Source: Kiritimatiellota bacterium (GTDB lineage Bacteria; Verrucomicrobiota; Kiritimatiellia; JAAZAB01). From it: a DNA stretch of 15,922 nt. Of this stretch, positions 1 through 7,782 are shown piece after piece; the first letter of the stretch is position 1, and every line of letters starts with the position of its first letter. The notes under the pieces were generated by a model. The model did not search any database, was not told the origin of the DNA, and worked only from the letters and a program-made list of their open reading frames with translations. The translations under genes and the position numbers were made by a program. The DNA lies in contig VSJD01000130.1 of the NCBI GenBank assembly GCA_008636095.1, positions 1-15,922 on the forward strand, in the 5' to 3' direction.

Positions 1-181
1 CGGGTTCATCGCGTTTGATTCTATTGATTGCCTCTCCCATAACCTCGAATTTTCGCTCCACCGCACTACGAAACAATTCGTCAGAGGCGTACTCTTCAAA
101 GGTTCTCCTCGAAATGAACTCCTTGATGGCGCGACCAGCCTGAAGGATGTCATGAAGGTGGGCGAGGATTTCATCCTTCAT
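1..181 (-). CDS. hepT: HepT-like (DUF86) HEPN ribonuclease toxin, 5' part only
   Basis: The frame starts at an ATG at 181 and runs off the left edge, giving about 60 residues beginning MKDEILAHLHDILQAGRAIK. It contains the helix RKFEVMGEAINRI, typical of DUF86/HepT proteins (all-helical HEPN fold). Family members are RNases of type VII toxin-antitoxin systems that cut tRNA or mRNA. The catalytic Rx4-6H motif would lie beyond the window, so activity cannot be judged. The start overlaps the end of the upstream nucleotidyltransferase gene by 11 bp, which indicates translational coupling and is the usual antitoxin-toxin layout. Seen: start, overlap, helix. Known: family role. Inferred: that it is an active toxin. 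Confidence 0.8.
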   Translation of the reverse strand, partial: MKDEILAHLHDILQAGRAIKEFISRRTFEEYASDELFRSAVERKFEVMGEAINRIKRDEP

Positions 182-467
182 AAATAGGAACCCTCTCGGT
201 CAGGACGTGCGCCTTAAAATAGGGATTTCGCAGGCTGCCCATGGTGAGCAGATCAACCTCGCAACCCAAGGCATCTTCCAGCTGATGGAGAAGGCCAAAG
301 AAACGCTTCGCCGGCTCATGGTCCGGCTCGCTGAACTCCACGATCAGATCCACGTCGCTGGACGATGTTGCCGACCCTCGCGCGGTTGACCCAAACGCAT
401 CAAGCCGGCGCACGTTGAATTTACGACATGCAGGCAAGGCGATTAGCTTAATGTCTTCAGTTTTCAT
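171..467 (-). CDS. mntA: MntA-like minimal nucleotidyltransferase antitoxin
   Basis: 98 residues, the normal size for a minimal nucleotidyltransferase. The signature GSTARGSATSSSDVDLIVEF (about residues 26-45) is the GSx10DxD active site, with GS binding the nucleotide phosphates and the two Asp binding metal. A third acidic position is expected in CEVDLLT near residue 70. In characterised MntA/HepT pairs the antitoxin transfers AMP groups to a tyrosine of HepT and so silences it. Here it overlaps the DUF86 gene by 11 bp, which supports that role. No clear Shine-Dalgarno lies before the ATG at 467. The module sits 177 bp beyond gatA on the same strand and could be read through from it. Confidence 0.88.
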   Translation of the reverse strand: MKTEDIKLIALPACRKFNVRRLDAFGSTARGSATSSSDVDLIVEFSEPDHEPAKRFFGLLHQLEDALGCEVDLLTMGSLRNPYFKAHVLTERVPIYEG

Positions 468-538
468 TCTGATATGGTAGCATTTTTCTGGATTTCATCA
501 AGTCTGATCATCCTGTCACTCATTTTCAACTATCTGCC

Positions 539-612
539 ATCCCGCCTTCGCCGTCAGGGGCTTCCCCGTTCGCTCAAGCTTCCGTCTTCGCCAAGACTTT
601 GCCGGTCTGCCG
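539..612. repeat. Dispersed structured repeat, copy A (diverged)
   Basis: Two adjacent stretches, CCCGCCTTCGCC at 541-552 and TCCGTCTTCGCCAAGACTTT from 581, resemble the element at 12843-12881, which carries CCCGCCTTCGCC followed by GGGCTACGGTGGGCAGG. The second stretch continues with GCCGGTCTGCC, like the distal arm of that element. It lies between gatA and mntA and merges into the heptamer repeat at 604. Similar GCC-TTCG-rich intergenic repeats occur in uncultured-phylum genomes; assignment to any named family is not attempted. Confidence 0.5.
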
Positions 613-659
613 TCTGGTGTCCATCGTCTGTCCTCTGTCGTCTGTTATCTGACGTCCGG
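604..659. repeat. Degenerate 7-bp tandem repeat spanning the gatA stop
   Basis: Read on the plus strand in steps of seven: GGTCTGC, CGTCTGG, TGTCCAT, CGTCTGT, CCTCTGT, CGTCTGT, TATCTGA, CGTCCGG. The consensus is roughly CGTCTGT, with TCTG at fixed phase in six of eight units. The gatA TAA (645-647) lies inside it, so the last GatA residues (PDVR) are encoded by repeat units. A shorter stretch of the same unit lies over the pgsA stop at 15020-15040. Confidence 0.75.
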
Positions 660-2108
660 CTTCCGCCGCCGCCATTCGGTGGTCTGTTCATAAGCGAACC
701 CAACCCGCAAAATGGTTTCCTCGCCAAAGGCCGGCCCTACGATTTGAAGCCCCACCGGCAGGTTGGCGCTCGTGAAGCCACAGGGCACCGATAGCGCGCA
801 GATGCCGGCCAGGTTCACCGATGCCGTAAAAATGTCGCTCAGATACATCTGGAGCGGATCGGCGGTTTTTTCGCCAAGCCGATACGCCGCCGTCGGCGCC
901 ACCGGCGTCAGCAACGCATCGCACGCCTGAAACACTTTTTCAAAACCGGCGCGGATCAGGGTGCGCACTTTCTGGGCGCGGACATAATAAGCATCATAAT
1001 ACCCGCTACTGAGCACGTAGGTGCCCAGTATAATGCGGCGCTTGACTTCCATCCCAAACCCGGCCGCGCGGGTGCGCGTGTACATGGCAAAAGGATCCGT
1101 GGCGTCTTTGACCCGCAATCCATAACGCACGCCGTCGAACCGTGCCAGGTTGGCCGAGGCTTCCGCGCAGGCAATGATGTAATAGGTGGCAATGGCGTAG
1201 GGCGTCGCAGGCAGATCAACCTCCACGATGCTCGCGCCAAGGCCCTCACAGTGCCGGATGGCCTGCTGAATGCAACGCACCACCTCCGAATCCACGCCGG
1301 CAATAAAATACTCTTTAGGCAGGCCCAACTTCATTCCCGTTAAGTCCTTCCGCAGGTTTGCCGCGTAGTCTGGCACCGGTGCCGGGATGGACGTGGAATC
1401 CATGACGTCATGGCCAGCCATGACCTGAAGCAGCAACGCGGCGTCACGGACATCCTTGGTCATGGGTCCGATCTGGTCCAGCGATGAAGCGAAAGCCGTG
1501 AGTCCGTAGCGCGAGACCCGGCCATAGGTCGGCTTAAGACCAACACAGCCACAGAAGGACGCCGGCAGGCGCACGGAACCGCCCGTATCGGTACCCAACG
1601 CGGCAATGGCTTCATCGGCGGCAACAACCGCCCCGGACCCGCCGCTCGATCCGCCGGGCACGCACTCCAAGTTCCAGGGATTGCGCGTTATTTTAAAAGC
1701 CGAGTTTTCGGTTGTGGACCCCATGGCAAACTCATCCATGTTGGTACGCCCGACGAACAGGGCGCCCTCGGCGCGCAACCGGGCAATGGCCGTGGCGTCA
1801 TAAGGCGAATGATACCCCTCCAGAATGCGGGAAGCGCACCGGCAAGATTGGCCCTGAACATTGAGCAGGTCCTTGACCGCAATCGGTATGCCAAGAAGCT
1901 TGCCTTTGTGCCCCTTCTTCCGGAGCGCGTCGGCGGAGTCGGCCTGTTGGAGCGCATCGGCTTCATCCACCTCCAGGTAACCCTGGATCTGCTTGTCCCG
2001 CGCGCGAATCGCGCCCAGCAGCGTTTCGACCAGTTCACGGGAGGTGCCGGTTCCCTGATCGAGGCTTGCTTTTGCCTCATGCACGGTTAATTCATTCCAC
2101 GTCGGCAT
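645..2108 (-). CDS. gatA: Glutamyl/aspartyl-tRNA(Gln/Asn) amidotransferase subunit A
   Basis: GatA is the amidase subunit of GatCAB: it releases ammonia from glutamine to convert Glu-tRNA(Gln) or Asp-tRNA(Asn) to the amidated form. The amidase-signature triad is complete: Lys in GIPIAVKD, cis-Ser in PGGSSGGSGA and the nucleophile Ser in TDTGGSVR. I prefer the ATG at 2108 (MPTWNEL) over the one at 2117, because GAGGA then lies 9 nt upstream rather than touching the start, and the triad becomes K79/S154/S178, the numbering recalled for characterised GatA. Length is 487 aa, normal for the family. gatC ends only a few bases upstream. No gatB follows; a toxin-antitoxin pair occupies that position. 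The 3' end runs into a 7-bp repeat. Confidence 0.97.
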   Translation of the reverse strand: MPTWNELTVHEAKASLDQGTGTSRELVETLLGAIRARDKQIQGYLEVDEADALQQADSADALRKKGHKGKLLGIPIAVKDLLNVQGQSCRCASRILEGYHSPYDATAIARLRAEGALFVGRTNMDEFAMGSTTENSAFKITRNPWNLECVPGGSSGGSGAVVAADEAIAALGTDTGGSVRLPASFCGCVGLKPTYGRVSRYGLTAFASSLDQIGPMTKDVRDAALLLQVMAGHDVMDSTSIPAPVPDYAANLRKDLTGMKLGLPKEYFIAGVDSEVVRCIQQAIRHCEGLGASIVEVDLPATPYAIATYYIIACAEASANLARFDGVRYGLRVKDATDPFAMYTRTRAAGFGMEVKRRIILGTYVLSSGYYDAYYVRAQKVRTLIRAGFEKVFQACDALLTPVAPTAAYRLGEKTADPLQMYLSDIFTASVNLAGICALSVPCGFTSANLPVGLQIVGPAFGEETILRVGFAYEQTTEWRRRKPDVR

Positions 2109-2123
2109 ACCGTTCATTCCTCG

Positions 2124-2429
2124 TCAAATAATCTTAGGAACCAGAAATTGTTCGTTGTCGTGCGCGGGGGCATTGGCCAGAACAACTTGACGATCAAGGC
2201 CGCAGCGCTCCTCATCCTTGCGCAACACGTTGGTAATCCGCTCGGTATGGGCCATGGGCTCGATCGCGGAGACATCCACATGTTCAAGGTCTTTAACGTA
2301 GTCCACGATCTGCGTCAACTGCGCCTGAAAGGTTTTCAGTTCGTCGGCGGTCAATTGAATGCGAGCCAGGTTGGCAACATAGGCAACGTCAATTTTTTCA
2401 GCATTGTGCACAAGCGTTGAATTCGTCAT
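2124..2429 (-). CDS. gatC: Glutamyl/aspartyl-tRNA(Gln/Asn) amidotransferase subunit C
   Basis: 101 residues, standard length. GatC is the small belt-like subunit that stabilises GatA against GatB. Family features are visible: DVAYVANLARIQLTADE near residue 14, DYVKDLEHVDVSAIEPMAH in the middle, and the C-terminal FLVPKII tail. The ATG at 2429 has a good AAGGAG 7 nt upstream. It heads a gatC-gatA transcription unit transcribed away from the GNAT gene. An 18-bp perfect palindrome lies about 30 bp upstream of the start and may be part of the control region. Confidence 0.97.
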   Translation of the reverse strand: MTNSTLVHNAEKIDVAYVANLARIQLTADELKTFQAQLTQIVDYVKDLEHVDVSAIEPMAHTERITNVLRKDEERCGLDRQVVLANAPAHDNEQFLVPKII

Positions 2430-2461
2430 GCGTCGGCTCCTTGTATAGCCGGATATCAGAC

Positions 2462-2479
2462 ATAATTAAATTTAATTAT
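2462..2479. promoter_or_regulatory. 18-bp perfect AT palindrome upstream of gatC
   Basis: ATAATTAAA at 2462-2470 is followed directly by its exact reverse complement TTTAATTAT at 2471-2479. It lies between the divergent gatC and GNAT genes, 33 bp before the gatC start. Dyads of this kind can be operators or part of an AT-rich promoter, but no regulator is encoded nearby, so the function is open. Confidence 0.4.
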
Positions 2480-2546
2480 TGCCGAATGCACAGCGAGTGT
2501 CAATTCACAATGCACTATCTACCCAATTAAAACGGCATAAAATGAT

Positions 2547-2576
2547 TTGACCATATGGACCGGAAGTGGCTATGGT
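2547..2576 (+). promoter_or_regulatory. Candidate sigma-70-type promoter for the GNAT gene
   Basis: TTGACC (2547-2552, 5/6 to consensus), an 18-bp spacer, then TATGGT (2571-2576, 4/6). Transcription would start near 2584 and leave a leader of about 80 nt containing two small hairpins before the ATG at 2667. Confidence 0.4.
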
Positions 2577-2579
2577 CTC

Positions 2580-2624
2580 GGCCAGTGTTCGTGGCCGTCA
2601 CTGCGGCGCGGCAGATTCGCAGTG
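2580..2624 (+). other. Two consecutive hairpins in the presumed leader of the GNAT gene
   Basis: GGCCA (2580-2584) pairs with TGGCC (2592-2596). CACTGCG (2599-2605) pairs perfectly with CGCAGTG (2618-2624). Neither is followed by a U run, so they are not simple terminators. They could fold in the mRNA leader or be protein-binding dyads; no riboswitch class is recognised. Confidence 0.35.
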
Positions 2625-2666
2625 TAATCACGACGGAGAAAATTATATACATGCGAGGAACTATTT

Positions 2667-3632
2667 ATGATTCGATGCGCACGCGCCGATGAATATGACG
2701 CCATTCAACGCTTCCTGGAAGACGCTTACAAAGCGCAGACCGATTACTTTCCACGGCATAATCCGGCGGTTTGGCGGCCCGAGACAACGAACTTCCAGCG
2801 GATATTCATGATCACGGAAGGCAATCGCATCGCCAGCCTGGTACGCGTGTTTCCATTGGAATTGAAGCAGCATGAACGGCGTATCCGCTGTGACGGGATT
2901 GGAGCGGTGGCCACCGCTCCCTGGGCGCGGGGCAAGGGGCATATGTGCACGCTCTTGAACCATGCCATCGACCACATGAAAACCGCGGATGTGCCCTTGT
3001 CAATTCTGTGGGGCAATCGCCACCGTTACCGCACCTTTGGCTACGAGACGGCCGGCAAGGTGGCGCAATTGCCAGTCACAAAAGCGGGTCTGGCAAAAAG
3101 CGGAATACCGGCAATCTCCGCGCGCACCTACCAGGGGGAAACCGACGTACTGGACCAGATCCGGATCGCTTATGAGCGGCAACACTATTGTCGCGTCCGT
3201 CGGCCGCACGAATATCCGTTGATCTATCAGGCGCAGGAATTGCAGGTATTTTGGTCCGGCCAAGGCGCGATCTTCGGGTATCTTGTCATTCGCGGGCATA
3301 GTTCATCCGTGGCGGAATTTGGCGGTCAGGCGGAGACAGTGCTGGGGATGGTCGGCGCGTTATTGGACACACTCGCAATCAACGAGTTGTTTTTCCGGTT
3401 CCCGGCAAATCTGCCTATTCCCGCGCCTTATCATGCCGCGGCCTCCGGTTGGTCGCTCTGGCCGGCGGGTATGATCAAGGTTTTAGATTTACCGAAAACC
3501 TTGTCGTTGCTGGCCTTGCCGGGAGATGAAGCCTGGGGGCGCCTGTCCGAACCGGAACAGACGGAGAAACTTTTCGGGACGCTGGGACCGAGCCCGGGCA
3601 ATATTGTGGTGGGCGACTTGGATACCGTTTGA
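2667..3632 (+). CDS. Eis-like GNAT family N-acetyltransferase
   Basis: 321 residues. The N-terminal half is a GNAT fold: an acceptor region up to residue 60, then the acetyl-CoA-binding strand-loop-helix VATAPWARGKGHMCTLL (residues 81-97, with RGKGHM as the pyrophosphate loop), then ILWGNRHRYRTFGYE near 113-127, matching the 'fY.r.Gye' motif of Eis-type enzymes. Residues 180-321 form a second domain, as in two-domain Eis-like proteins, with no recognised motif. The ATG at 2667 has GCGAGGA 7 nt upstream. The substrate is unknown; amines, aminoglycosides or sugar amines are family possibilities. A deacetylase-fold protein follows 64 bp downstream on the same strand, which suggests a joint role on an amino-sugar or glycan, but this is inference only. 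Confidence 0.85.
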   Translation: MIRCARADEYDAIQRFLEDAYKAQTDYFPRHNPAVWRPETTNFQRIFMITEGNRIASLVRVFPLELKQHERRIRCDGIGAVATAPWARGKGHMCTLLNHAIDHMKTADVPLSILWGNRHRYRTFGYETAGKVAQLPVTKAGLAKSGIPAISARTYQGETDVLDQIRIAYERQHYCRVRRPHEYPLIYQAQELQVFWSGQGAIFGYLVIRGHSSSVAEFGGQAETVLGMVGALLDTLAINELFFRFPANLPIPAPYHAAASGWSLWPAGMIKVLDLPKTLSLLALPGDEAWGRLSEPEQTEKLFGTLGPSPGNIVVGDLDTV

Positions 3633-3696
3633 TGGACTTAACCTGCCGTTGACAACGGACATAGGGATCAGGCAATCATTAAAGGAGCTCGAGGCT

Positions 3697-4644
3697 ATGC
3701 GTTTACCGATCTCGTTGATCATTGACGACGGAGCTTGTGTAAATCCTGCATATTGGTTGCATCCGGAGCAAAAACACAAGTTCCTGATTCCGAATGCCTT
3801 CACGCGCGCTTTTGCCGACCTTTGTCAACAATACGGGGTAAAAGGTAAATTCAGCGTGATGCCCATGCCTTCCGGGCTTGGCCGCCTTGACAGCCAATTG
3901 AATTATGTGCCACCCCACCATCTGCAGGGATTCCTAAGTATTGTCCGCAAGAAGATTGCATCGCGTTTTGATATCACACCGGAGCTCCTGACTCACCAGG
4001 CAACCTATAACCTCAAAAAAGGAAATCTGTTCCACATTTATGAGGATGAATGGGTCAAGCACGCGACAATGTCGGAAATCACCGACTACCTGAGCCTTGC
4101 ATTCCGTATTCTGCGGAACGTCGGCCTGACGGCCACGGGCGTGACCTCCCCGTGGGATACCGGCATTCATAATGAACCCGATTACGCAGAGGCCATTGGG
4201 CGGGCCTATTATCGCGTCTTTCGCCGCAAGTTCACGTGGTATTTTCTGCATTGCCTTGGGGAAAAGCCACCACGCCGGCCTTGGATTTCCTGGCGTAACC
4301 GGCGCCAGGGTTTGACGGTTGTGTCCGTGCCGGCGCTAACGTCTGATCCGTTCTGGGGCACGGTGACAGCACCGACACAAGCCCTTGCCCGGCGCAACGC
4401 CCTGCAAGGCGTTGATCGGATGATCACGCGTAATGGGCGGCAAGGCCGCTTGCGGGAACTGTTCGACAGCGGTTATCCATTGATCTTATTGACGCATTGG
4501 CAGAATTTGTTTGCGGAAGGACGGAGCGCCGGCCTGGACGGTCTGGAGGAACTGTTCATCCGAATTGAACGCATCTTCGGCGACCGGGTTGAGTGGGTGA
4601 CACTAAGCGACTTGGCCCGGAGCGCTGTGCCGGGAAACAGATGA
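3697..4644 (+). CDS. Polysaccharide-deacetylase-like (beta/alpha)7-barrel protein
   Basis: 315 residues from the ATG at 3697, which has AAAGGAG 9 nt upstream. The frame is open further upstream but would overlap the GNAT gene, so this start is preferred. It opens with RLPISLIIDDGACV, resembling the strand and metal-binding Asp pair of NodB/glycoside-hydrolase deacetylase barrels, then YGVKGKFSVMPMPSGLG, then LLTHQATYNL with a possible metal-ligand His, and ends with ILLTHWQNLF and VEWVTLSDLA. I recall similar proteins in Lentisphaerota and Verrucomicrobiota annotated as deacetylase-superfamily with unknown substrate. There is no signal peptide, so it is probably cytosolic. It is likely co-transcribed with the upstream acetyltransferase. 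Confidence is good for the fold and low for activity. Confidence 0.72.
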   Translation: MRLPISLIIDDGACVNPAYWLHPEQKHKFLIPNAFTRAFADLCQQYGVKGKFSVMPMPSGLGRLDSQLNYVPPHHLQGFLSIVRKKIASRFDITPELLTHQATYNLKKGNLFHIYEDEWVKHATMSEITDYLSLAFRILRNVGLTATGVTSPWDTGIHNEPDYAEAIGRAYYRVFRRKFTWYFLHCLGEKPPRRPWISWRNRRQGLTVVSVPALTSDPFWGTVTAPTQALARRNALQGVDRMITRNGRQGRLRELFDSGYPLILLTHWQNLFAEGRSAGLDGLEELFIRIERIFGDRVEWVTLSDLARSAVPGNR

Positions 4645-4647
4645 CCG

Positions 4648-4730
4648 ACGACGGCCTGCCCTGCGAAGTTTACCCGCCTGCGGCGGCGCCATAGGCGACC
4701 AGGGCCCTAGTGAAGCAGGGACGACAGCCC
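4648..4730. repeat. Dispersed structured repeat, copy B
   Basis: This GC-rich block after the deacetylase-like gene starts GACGACGGCCTGCCC and ends GAAGCAGGGACGACAG. The reverse complement of the element at 12843-12881 shares GACGGCCTGCCC and GAAGGCGGGACGACGG in the same order. The interior differs and is longer here, with a GCCTGCGGCGGCGCCATAGG segment. It appears to be a third, inverted and expanded copy at a gene 3' end. Confidence 0.5.
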
Positions 4731-4779
4731 GCTCACCATAGTGTTTGGACGAGGCGTGTCTTTACTTGTTTTATTTTGC

Positions 4780-4808
4780 TTGACGCATACGCCCAAGCTT
4801 GCCATATT
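4780..4808 (+). promoter_or_regulatory. Possible promoter before the small basic protein gene
   Basis: TTGACG (4780-4785), a 17-bp spacer, and CATATT (4803-4808). The predicted start of transcription falls within a few bases of the ATG at 4820, where no Shine-Dalgarno is visible, so the message would be nearly leaderless. The -10 match is weak. Confidence 0.3.
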
Positions 4809-4819
4809 GCACGCCACTT

Positions 4820-5029
4820 ATGGGACAGCAATTAAAAACTCGCGTGAAACAGCAGCGGCGGAAACGCTGGATTGAGCGCAAAAAAAAGGCCGCGCATCTG
4901 GCGGCCAAGACCAAGCCAAAACCGGCTCACGCGCCCACACCTGCTCCTGCACCTGCCGTAGCTGCCGGCGTACCAGCCGCACCGATCGTACCGGCTACAG
5001 CCGGTGTAACGGTGCCGGCCAAAGCCTGA
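4820..5029 (+). CDS. Small highly basic protein with Ala/Pro-rich tail
   Basis: 69 residues from the ATG at 4820; a TTG at 4799 in frame is an alternative start. The first 30 residues are strongly basic (MGQQLKTRVKQQRRKRWIER, then KKK), and the rest is a low-complexity Ala/Pro/Val tail. Short MGQQ.KTRVKR-type proteins occur, to my recollection, in Verrucomicrobia-like genomes without assigned function. The charge suggests nucleic-acid or ribosome binding, but this is not demonstrated. It stands alone between the deacetylase-like gene and convergent ruvB, with possible terminator hairpins just after it. Its base composition fits its neighbours. Confidence 0.65.
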   Translation: MGQQLKTRVKQQRRKRWIERKKKAAHLAAKTKPKPAHAPTPAPAPAVAAGVPAAPIVPATAGVTVPAKA

Positions 5030-5049
5030 AGCAAGTCAATCGGCGTGCA

Positions 5050-5084
5050 CCGCCAATTGGCGGATAGTCTCAGCCGGAAGGCTG
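5050..5084. terminator. Two adjacent hairpins between convergent genes
   Basis: CCGCCAATTGGCGG (5050-5063) is a perfect palindrome able to form a 5-bp stem with an AATT loop. CAGCC-GGAA-GGCTG (5071-5084) is a 5-bp stem closed by a GNRA-type tetraloop. They lie between the stop of the small basic protein (plus) and that of ruvB (minus), where a bidirectional terminator is expected. Only a weak T-rich stretch (TGTGTGCTTGTTT) follows on the plus strand. Confidence 0.45.
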
Positions 5085-5093
5085 TGTGCTTGT

Positions 5094-6122
5094 TTACAGG
5101 AGTCGCTCCTGTAAGTTTTTTGGTTTAAGACCAAGCCGCTGGTAACAAAGGTCCGTGGCCACGCGCCCCTGCGGAGTGCGTTTGAGGTAGCCTTCCTGGA
5201 TCAGGTAAGGTTCATACACCTCCTCCAGGGTGTCGGGCTCCTCCCCCACGGAAACGGCCAGCGAACTGATCCCCACCGGACCACCCGCGAATTTTTCGAC
5301 GATAACCCGCAGAAGGCGCTTGTCCATCTCGTCGAGCCCGTGCTTATCAATGTCCAGCATGGTCAGGGCCTGGTCGGCGATCGTATGCACGATTTTATTG
5401 TTGGCCTTGACCTGGGCAAAATCGCGGACCCAACGCAGCAGGTTGTTGGCAATCCGCGGCGTGCCGCGCGCGCGCCCGGCGATTTCACGGGCGCCGGGAT
5501 CGTCAATATCCACGCTAAGAATGCGGGCGGAACGCAACAGAATTGCCTTTAAATCATCCGCTCCGTAATAATCCAGGCGGCAATTCATGCCGAAGCGCGT
5601 GCGCAAGGGCGCCGACAGCAACCCGCTCCGGGTTGTCGCGCCAATGAGGGTGAACTTGGGTAAATTGAGCCGTACGGAGCGCGCATGCGGCCCCTGGTCA
5701 ATCATGATATCAATGACGAAATCCTCCATGGCCGAATAGAGGTATTCCTCCACCGATTTCTGCATGCGATGAATTTCGTCAATGAAAATGATGTCGCCGC
5801 GCTCGGCGCTGGTGAGCAAGCCCGCCAGGTCCCCCGGCTTCTCGATCACCGGACCCGAGGTTGCCCGCAGGTTGACGCCCATGGCACCGGCCAGGATATA
5901 GGCCAGCGTCGTTTTACCCAGACCCGGCGGACCGGAGAGCAGGACATGATCCAACACATCCTGGCGGCCGCGGGCAGCTTCCACGAACAGTTCCAGCCGC
6001 TCCTTGACCCGGGCCTGACCTACAAAGTCACGGAACTTGCTCGGCCGCAGGCTGAGATCCAGCGCCGGGTCCTTCTTGTTGAACTCCTCCGTTTTCGGGC
6101 GTTCGGTCATGGATGCCGCCAT
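5094..6122 (-). CDS. ruvB: Holliday junction branch-migration ATPase RuvB
   Basis: 342 residues, usual length. RuvB is the hexameric AAA+ motor that, with RuvA, drives branch migration in recombinational repair. Visible: N-terminal [12 protein letters not shown], Walker A GPPGLGKT (residues 64-71), Walker [11 protein letters not shown] (111-120), sensor-1 GATTRSG (161-167), arginine-finger region APLRTRFGM (171-179), and a C-terminal winged helix with [15 protein letters not shown] and [18 protein letters not shown] second ATG four codons in (MTERPK) is an equally possible start, as neither has a strong Shine-Dalgarno. It starts 4 bp after glyQS, so the two are almost certainly co-transcribed. 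ruvA and ruvC are not adjacent. Confidence 0.97.
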   Translation of the reverse strand: MAASMTERPKTEEFNKKDPALDLSLRPSKFRDFVGQARVKERLELFVEAARGRQDVLDHVLLSGPPGLGKTTLAYILAGAMGVNLRATSGPVIEKPGDLAGLLTSAERGDIIFIDEIHRMQKSVEEYLYSAMEDFVIDIMIDQGPHARSVRLNLPKFTLIGATTRSGLLSAPLRTRFGMNCRLDYYGADDLKAILLRSARILSVDIDDPGAREIAGRARGTPRIANNLLRWVRDFAQVKANNKIVHTIADQALTMLDIDKHGLDEMDKRLLRVIVEKFAGGPVGISSLAVSVGEEPDTLEEVYEPYLIQEGYLKRTPQGRVATDLCYQRLGLKPKNLQERLL

Positions 6123-6126
6123 TGCA

Positions 6127-7557
6127 TTAATCCAGCGTTTGCGACAGGTGGTCCGGCAACGCCGCGATGGCCAGCCGGATCTGCTTCATGGAATCGCGAT
6201 CCCGCAGGGTGACGGTGTTGTCGGTCAGGGTATCGAAATCAATCGTCACGCCGTAGGGAGTTCCAATTTCGTCCTGCCGGCGATAGCGCCGGCCGATGGC
6301 GCCGGTCACATCCCAGAAACAGTTCCAGCGCTTCTGCAGGAGGTCGAACACCTCGCGGCCCTTGGCCACGAGCTCGGGTTTGTTTTTCAGGAGCGGGAAC
6401 ACGGCCACCTTGATGGGCGCCATGCCCGGCACAAACCGCAAGACCGTGCGCAGTTCATAGCCGGCAGGCACGGGCTTGCCCGGCTCAGCCTCGACACACG
6501 AGCCGGCGGTGTCGCCCGAGGGCACCCATTCCTCGCGGTAGGCCTCGCACAGGATCGCCAGCGCAATGCGATCCACGCCGGCCGAGGGTTCCACGACGTG
6601 GGGCACGAATTTTTCCTTGGTCTCCTGGTCGAAATACTCCAGGCTTTTCCCGCTGAATTTCTGGTGCTGGCTCAAATCGAAGTCGCCCCGCGCGGCAATC
6701 CCTTCCAGCTCCTGCATGCCGAACGGGAAATCGTACATGACGTCCACACAAGCGCTGGCGTAATGGGCCAGTTCGTCCTTGCCGTAAACATACTGCTGAA
6801 GGCTTTCCGCCGGCAGGCCGATGCGCTCATACCAGCGCATACGCTCCTTGACCCAGTAGTCGTGCCACTCGGCATCGCTGCCGGGCTTGATGAAATATTC
6901 CAGTTCCATCTGCTCGAACTCGCGCGAGCGAAACGTGAAATTGCGCGGATTGATTTCATTGCGAAAGGCCTTGCCGACCTGGGCGATGCCGAACGGTATT
7001 TTCTGACGCGCGACCGCCAGGACGTTGGCAAACTGCACAAAGATACCCTGCGCCGTTTCCGGCCGCAGGTAAGCCACGGCCGAGTCTTCCTCCACCGGAC
7101 CAACAAATGTTTTGAACATGAGATTGAAGGCTCGCGGCGGGGTCAGGTCCTTCGACCCGCAGGCCGAGCACTTGACGCCCGCAGGCAGTTCAAAGCCCTT
7201 TTCGGTCTTGACCAGCTTTACGCCCTGCTCCTCGCAGAGCATGTCGGCGCGGAATCGTTTGCGGCAAGCCTTGCAGTCCACCATTGGGTCGGCAAAACTG
7301 GCGATGTGCCCGGAGGCTTCCCATACCTTGGGATGCATGATGATTGAGCTGTCCAGGCCGACGATATTTTCACGCCGGTGGACGATATCGCGCCACCAGG
7401 CATCGCGGATATTTCGTTTGAGCTCACAGCCCAGGGGCCCGTAGTCCCAGAACCCATTGATCCCGTCGTAAATTTCGGAACTTTGAAAGATAAACCCGCG
7501 GCGCTTACACAGCGACACTAACGCATCCATGGAAACCTTGTATTGATTGCGTTGCAT
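6127..7557 (-). CDS. glyQS: Glycyl-tRNA synthetase, single-chain (alpha2) class II type
   Basis: 476 residues. It charges tRNA(Gly) with glycine. This is the dimeric eukaryote/archaeal-type enzyme, not the bacterial alpha2beta2 GlyQ/GlyS. Seen in order: [20 protein letters not shown], then GFWDYGPLG (residues 36-44), [11 protein letters not shown], CxxC at 95-98, a second CSAC near 130 (zinc knuckle in the insertion), [11 protein letters not shown] (motif 2 region), [30 protein letters not shown] (motif 3), and the anticodon-binding domain starting [12 protein letters not shown]. The ATG at 7557 is preceded by AGGATGCGGAG. It heads the glyQS-ruvB unit. About 225 bp upstream separates it from the last integron-like element, with no gene seen. 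Confidence 0.97.
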   Translation of the reverse strand: MQRNQYKVSMDALVSLCKRRGFIFQSSEIYDGINGFWDYGPLGCELKRNIRDAWWRDIVHRRENIVGLDSSIIMHPKVWEASGHIASFADPMVDCKACRKRFRADMLCEEQGVKLVKTEKGFELPAGVKCSACGSKDLTPPRAFNLMFKTFVGPVEEDSAVAYLRPETAQGIFVQFANVLAVARQKIPFGIAQVGKAFRNEINPRNFTFRSREFEQMELEYFIKPGSDAEWHDYWVKERMRWYERIGLPAESLQQYVYGKDELAHYASACVDVMYDFPFGMQELEGIAARGDFDLSQHQKFSGKSLEYFDQETKEKFVPHVVEPSAGVDRIALAILCEAYREEWVPSGDTAGSCVEAEPGKPVPAGYELRTVLRFVPGMAPIKVAVFPLLKNKPELVAKGREVFDLLQKRWNCFWDVTGAIGRRYRRQDEIGTPYGVTIDFDTLTDNTVTLRDRDSMKQIRLAIAALPDHLSQTLD

Positions 7558-7637
7558 AGCTCCGCATCCTGACCGAACGGAAGAAGAGGGTCAAGGAAAA
7601 ACCGCGACAGAAAAAACCTCTGGCTTGACAGACAGTA

Positions 7638-7653
7638 GCATCCCACAGGATGC
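7638..7653. other. Small perfect hairpin upstream of glyQS
   Basis: GCATCC-CACA-GGATGC forms a 6-bp stem with a 4-nt loop in the 225-bp gene-free stretch (7558-7782) before glyQS. It could fold in the glyQS leader. No T-box specifier, antiterminator or promoter could be made out with confidence in this stretch. Confidence 0.25.
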
Positions 7654-7782
7654 GCGGGTGGGCTATAGGCGACATGCTTTTCGGGGACACCATGATGGCT
7701 TCAAAAACGTTCCGGGGGCTTGGTTCTTCGTTATTTCAAAACGGAAAACGATGAAGAAATGAACCGCGGAACGCGCCAATAC

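Noticed and set aside
3526..3696. 57-residue N-terminal extension of the deacetylase-like protein
   Set aside because: It would overlap the GNAT gene by over 100 bp and lacks similarity to the family; the ATG at 3697 has a strong ribosome-binding site and starts right at the first barrel strand.
6037..7347. 436-codon open frame on the plus strand opposite glyQS
   Set aside because: GC-rich antisense frame; the minus strand encodes complete glyQS and ruvB motifs across the same bases.
7558..7782. T-box riboswitch or extra cassette gene before glyQS
   Set aside because: No T-box conserved sequence, specifier stem or antiterminator could be found, and the short frames have no ribosome-binding site or protein-like sequence.
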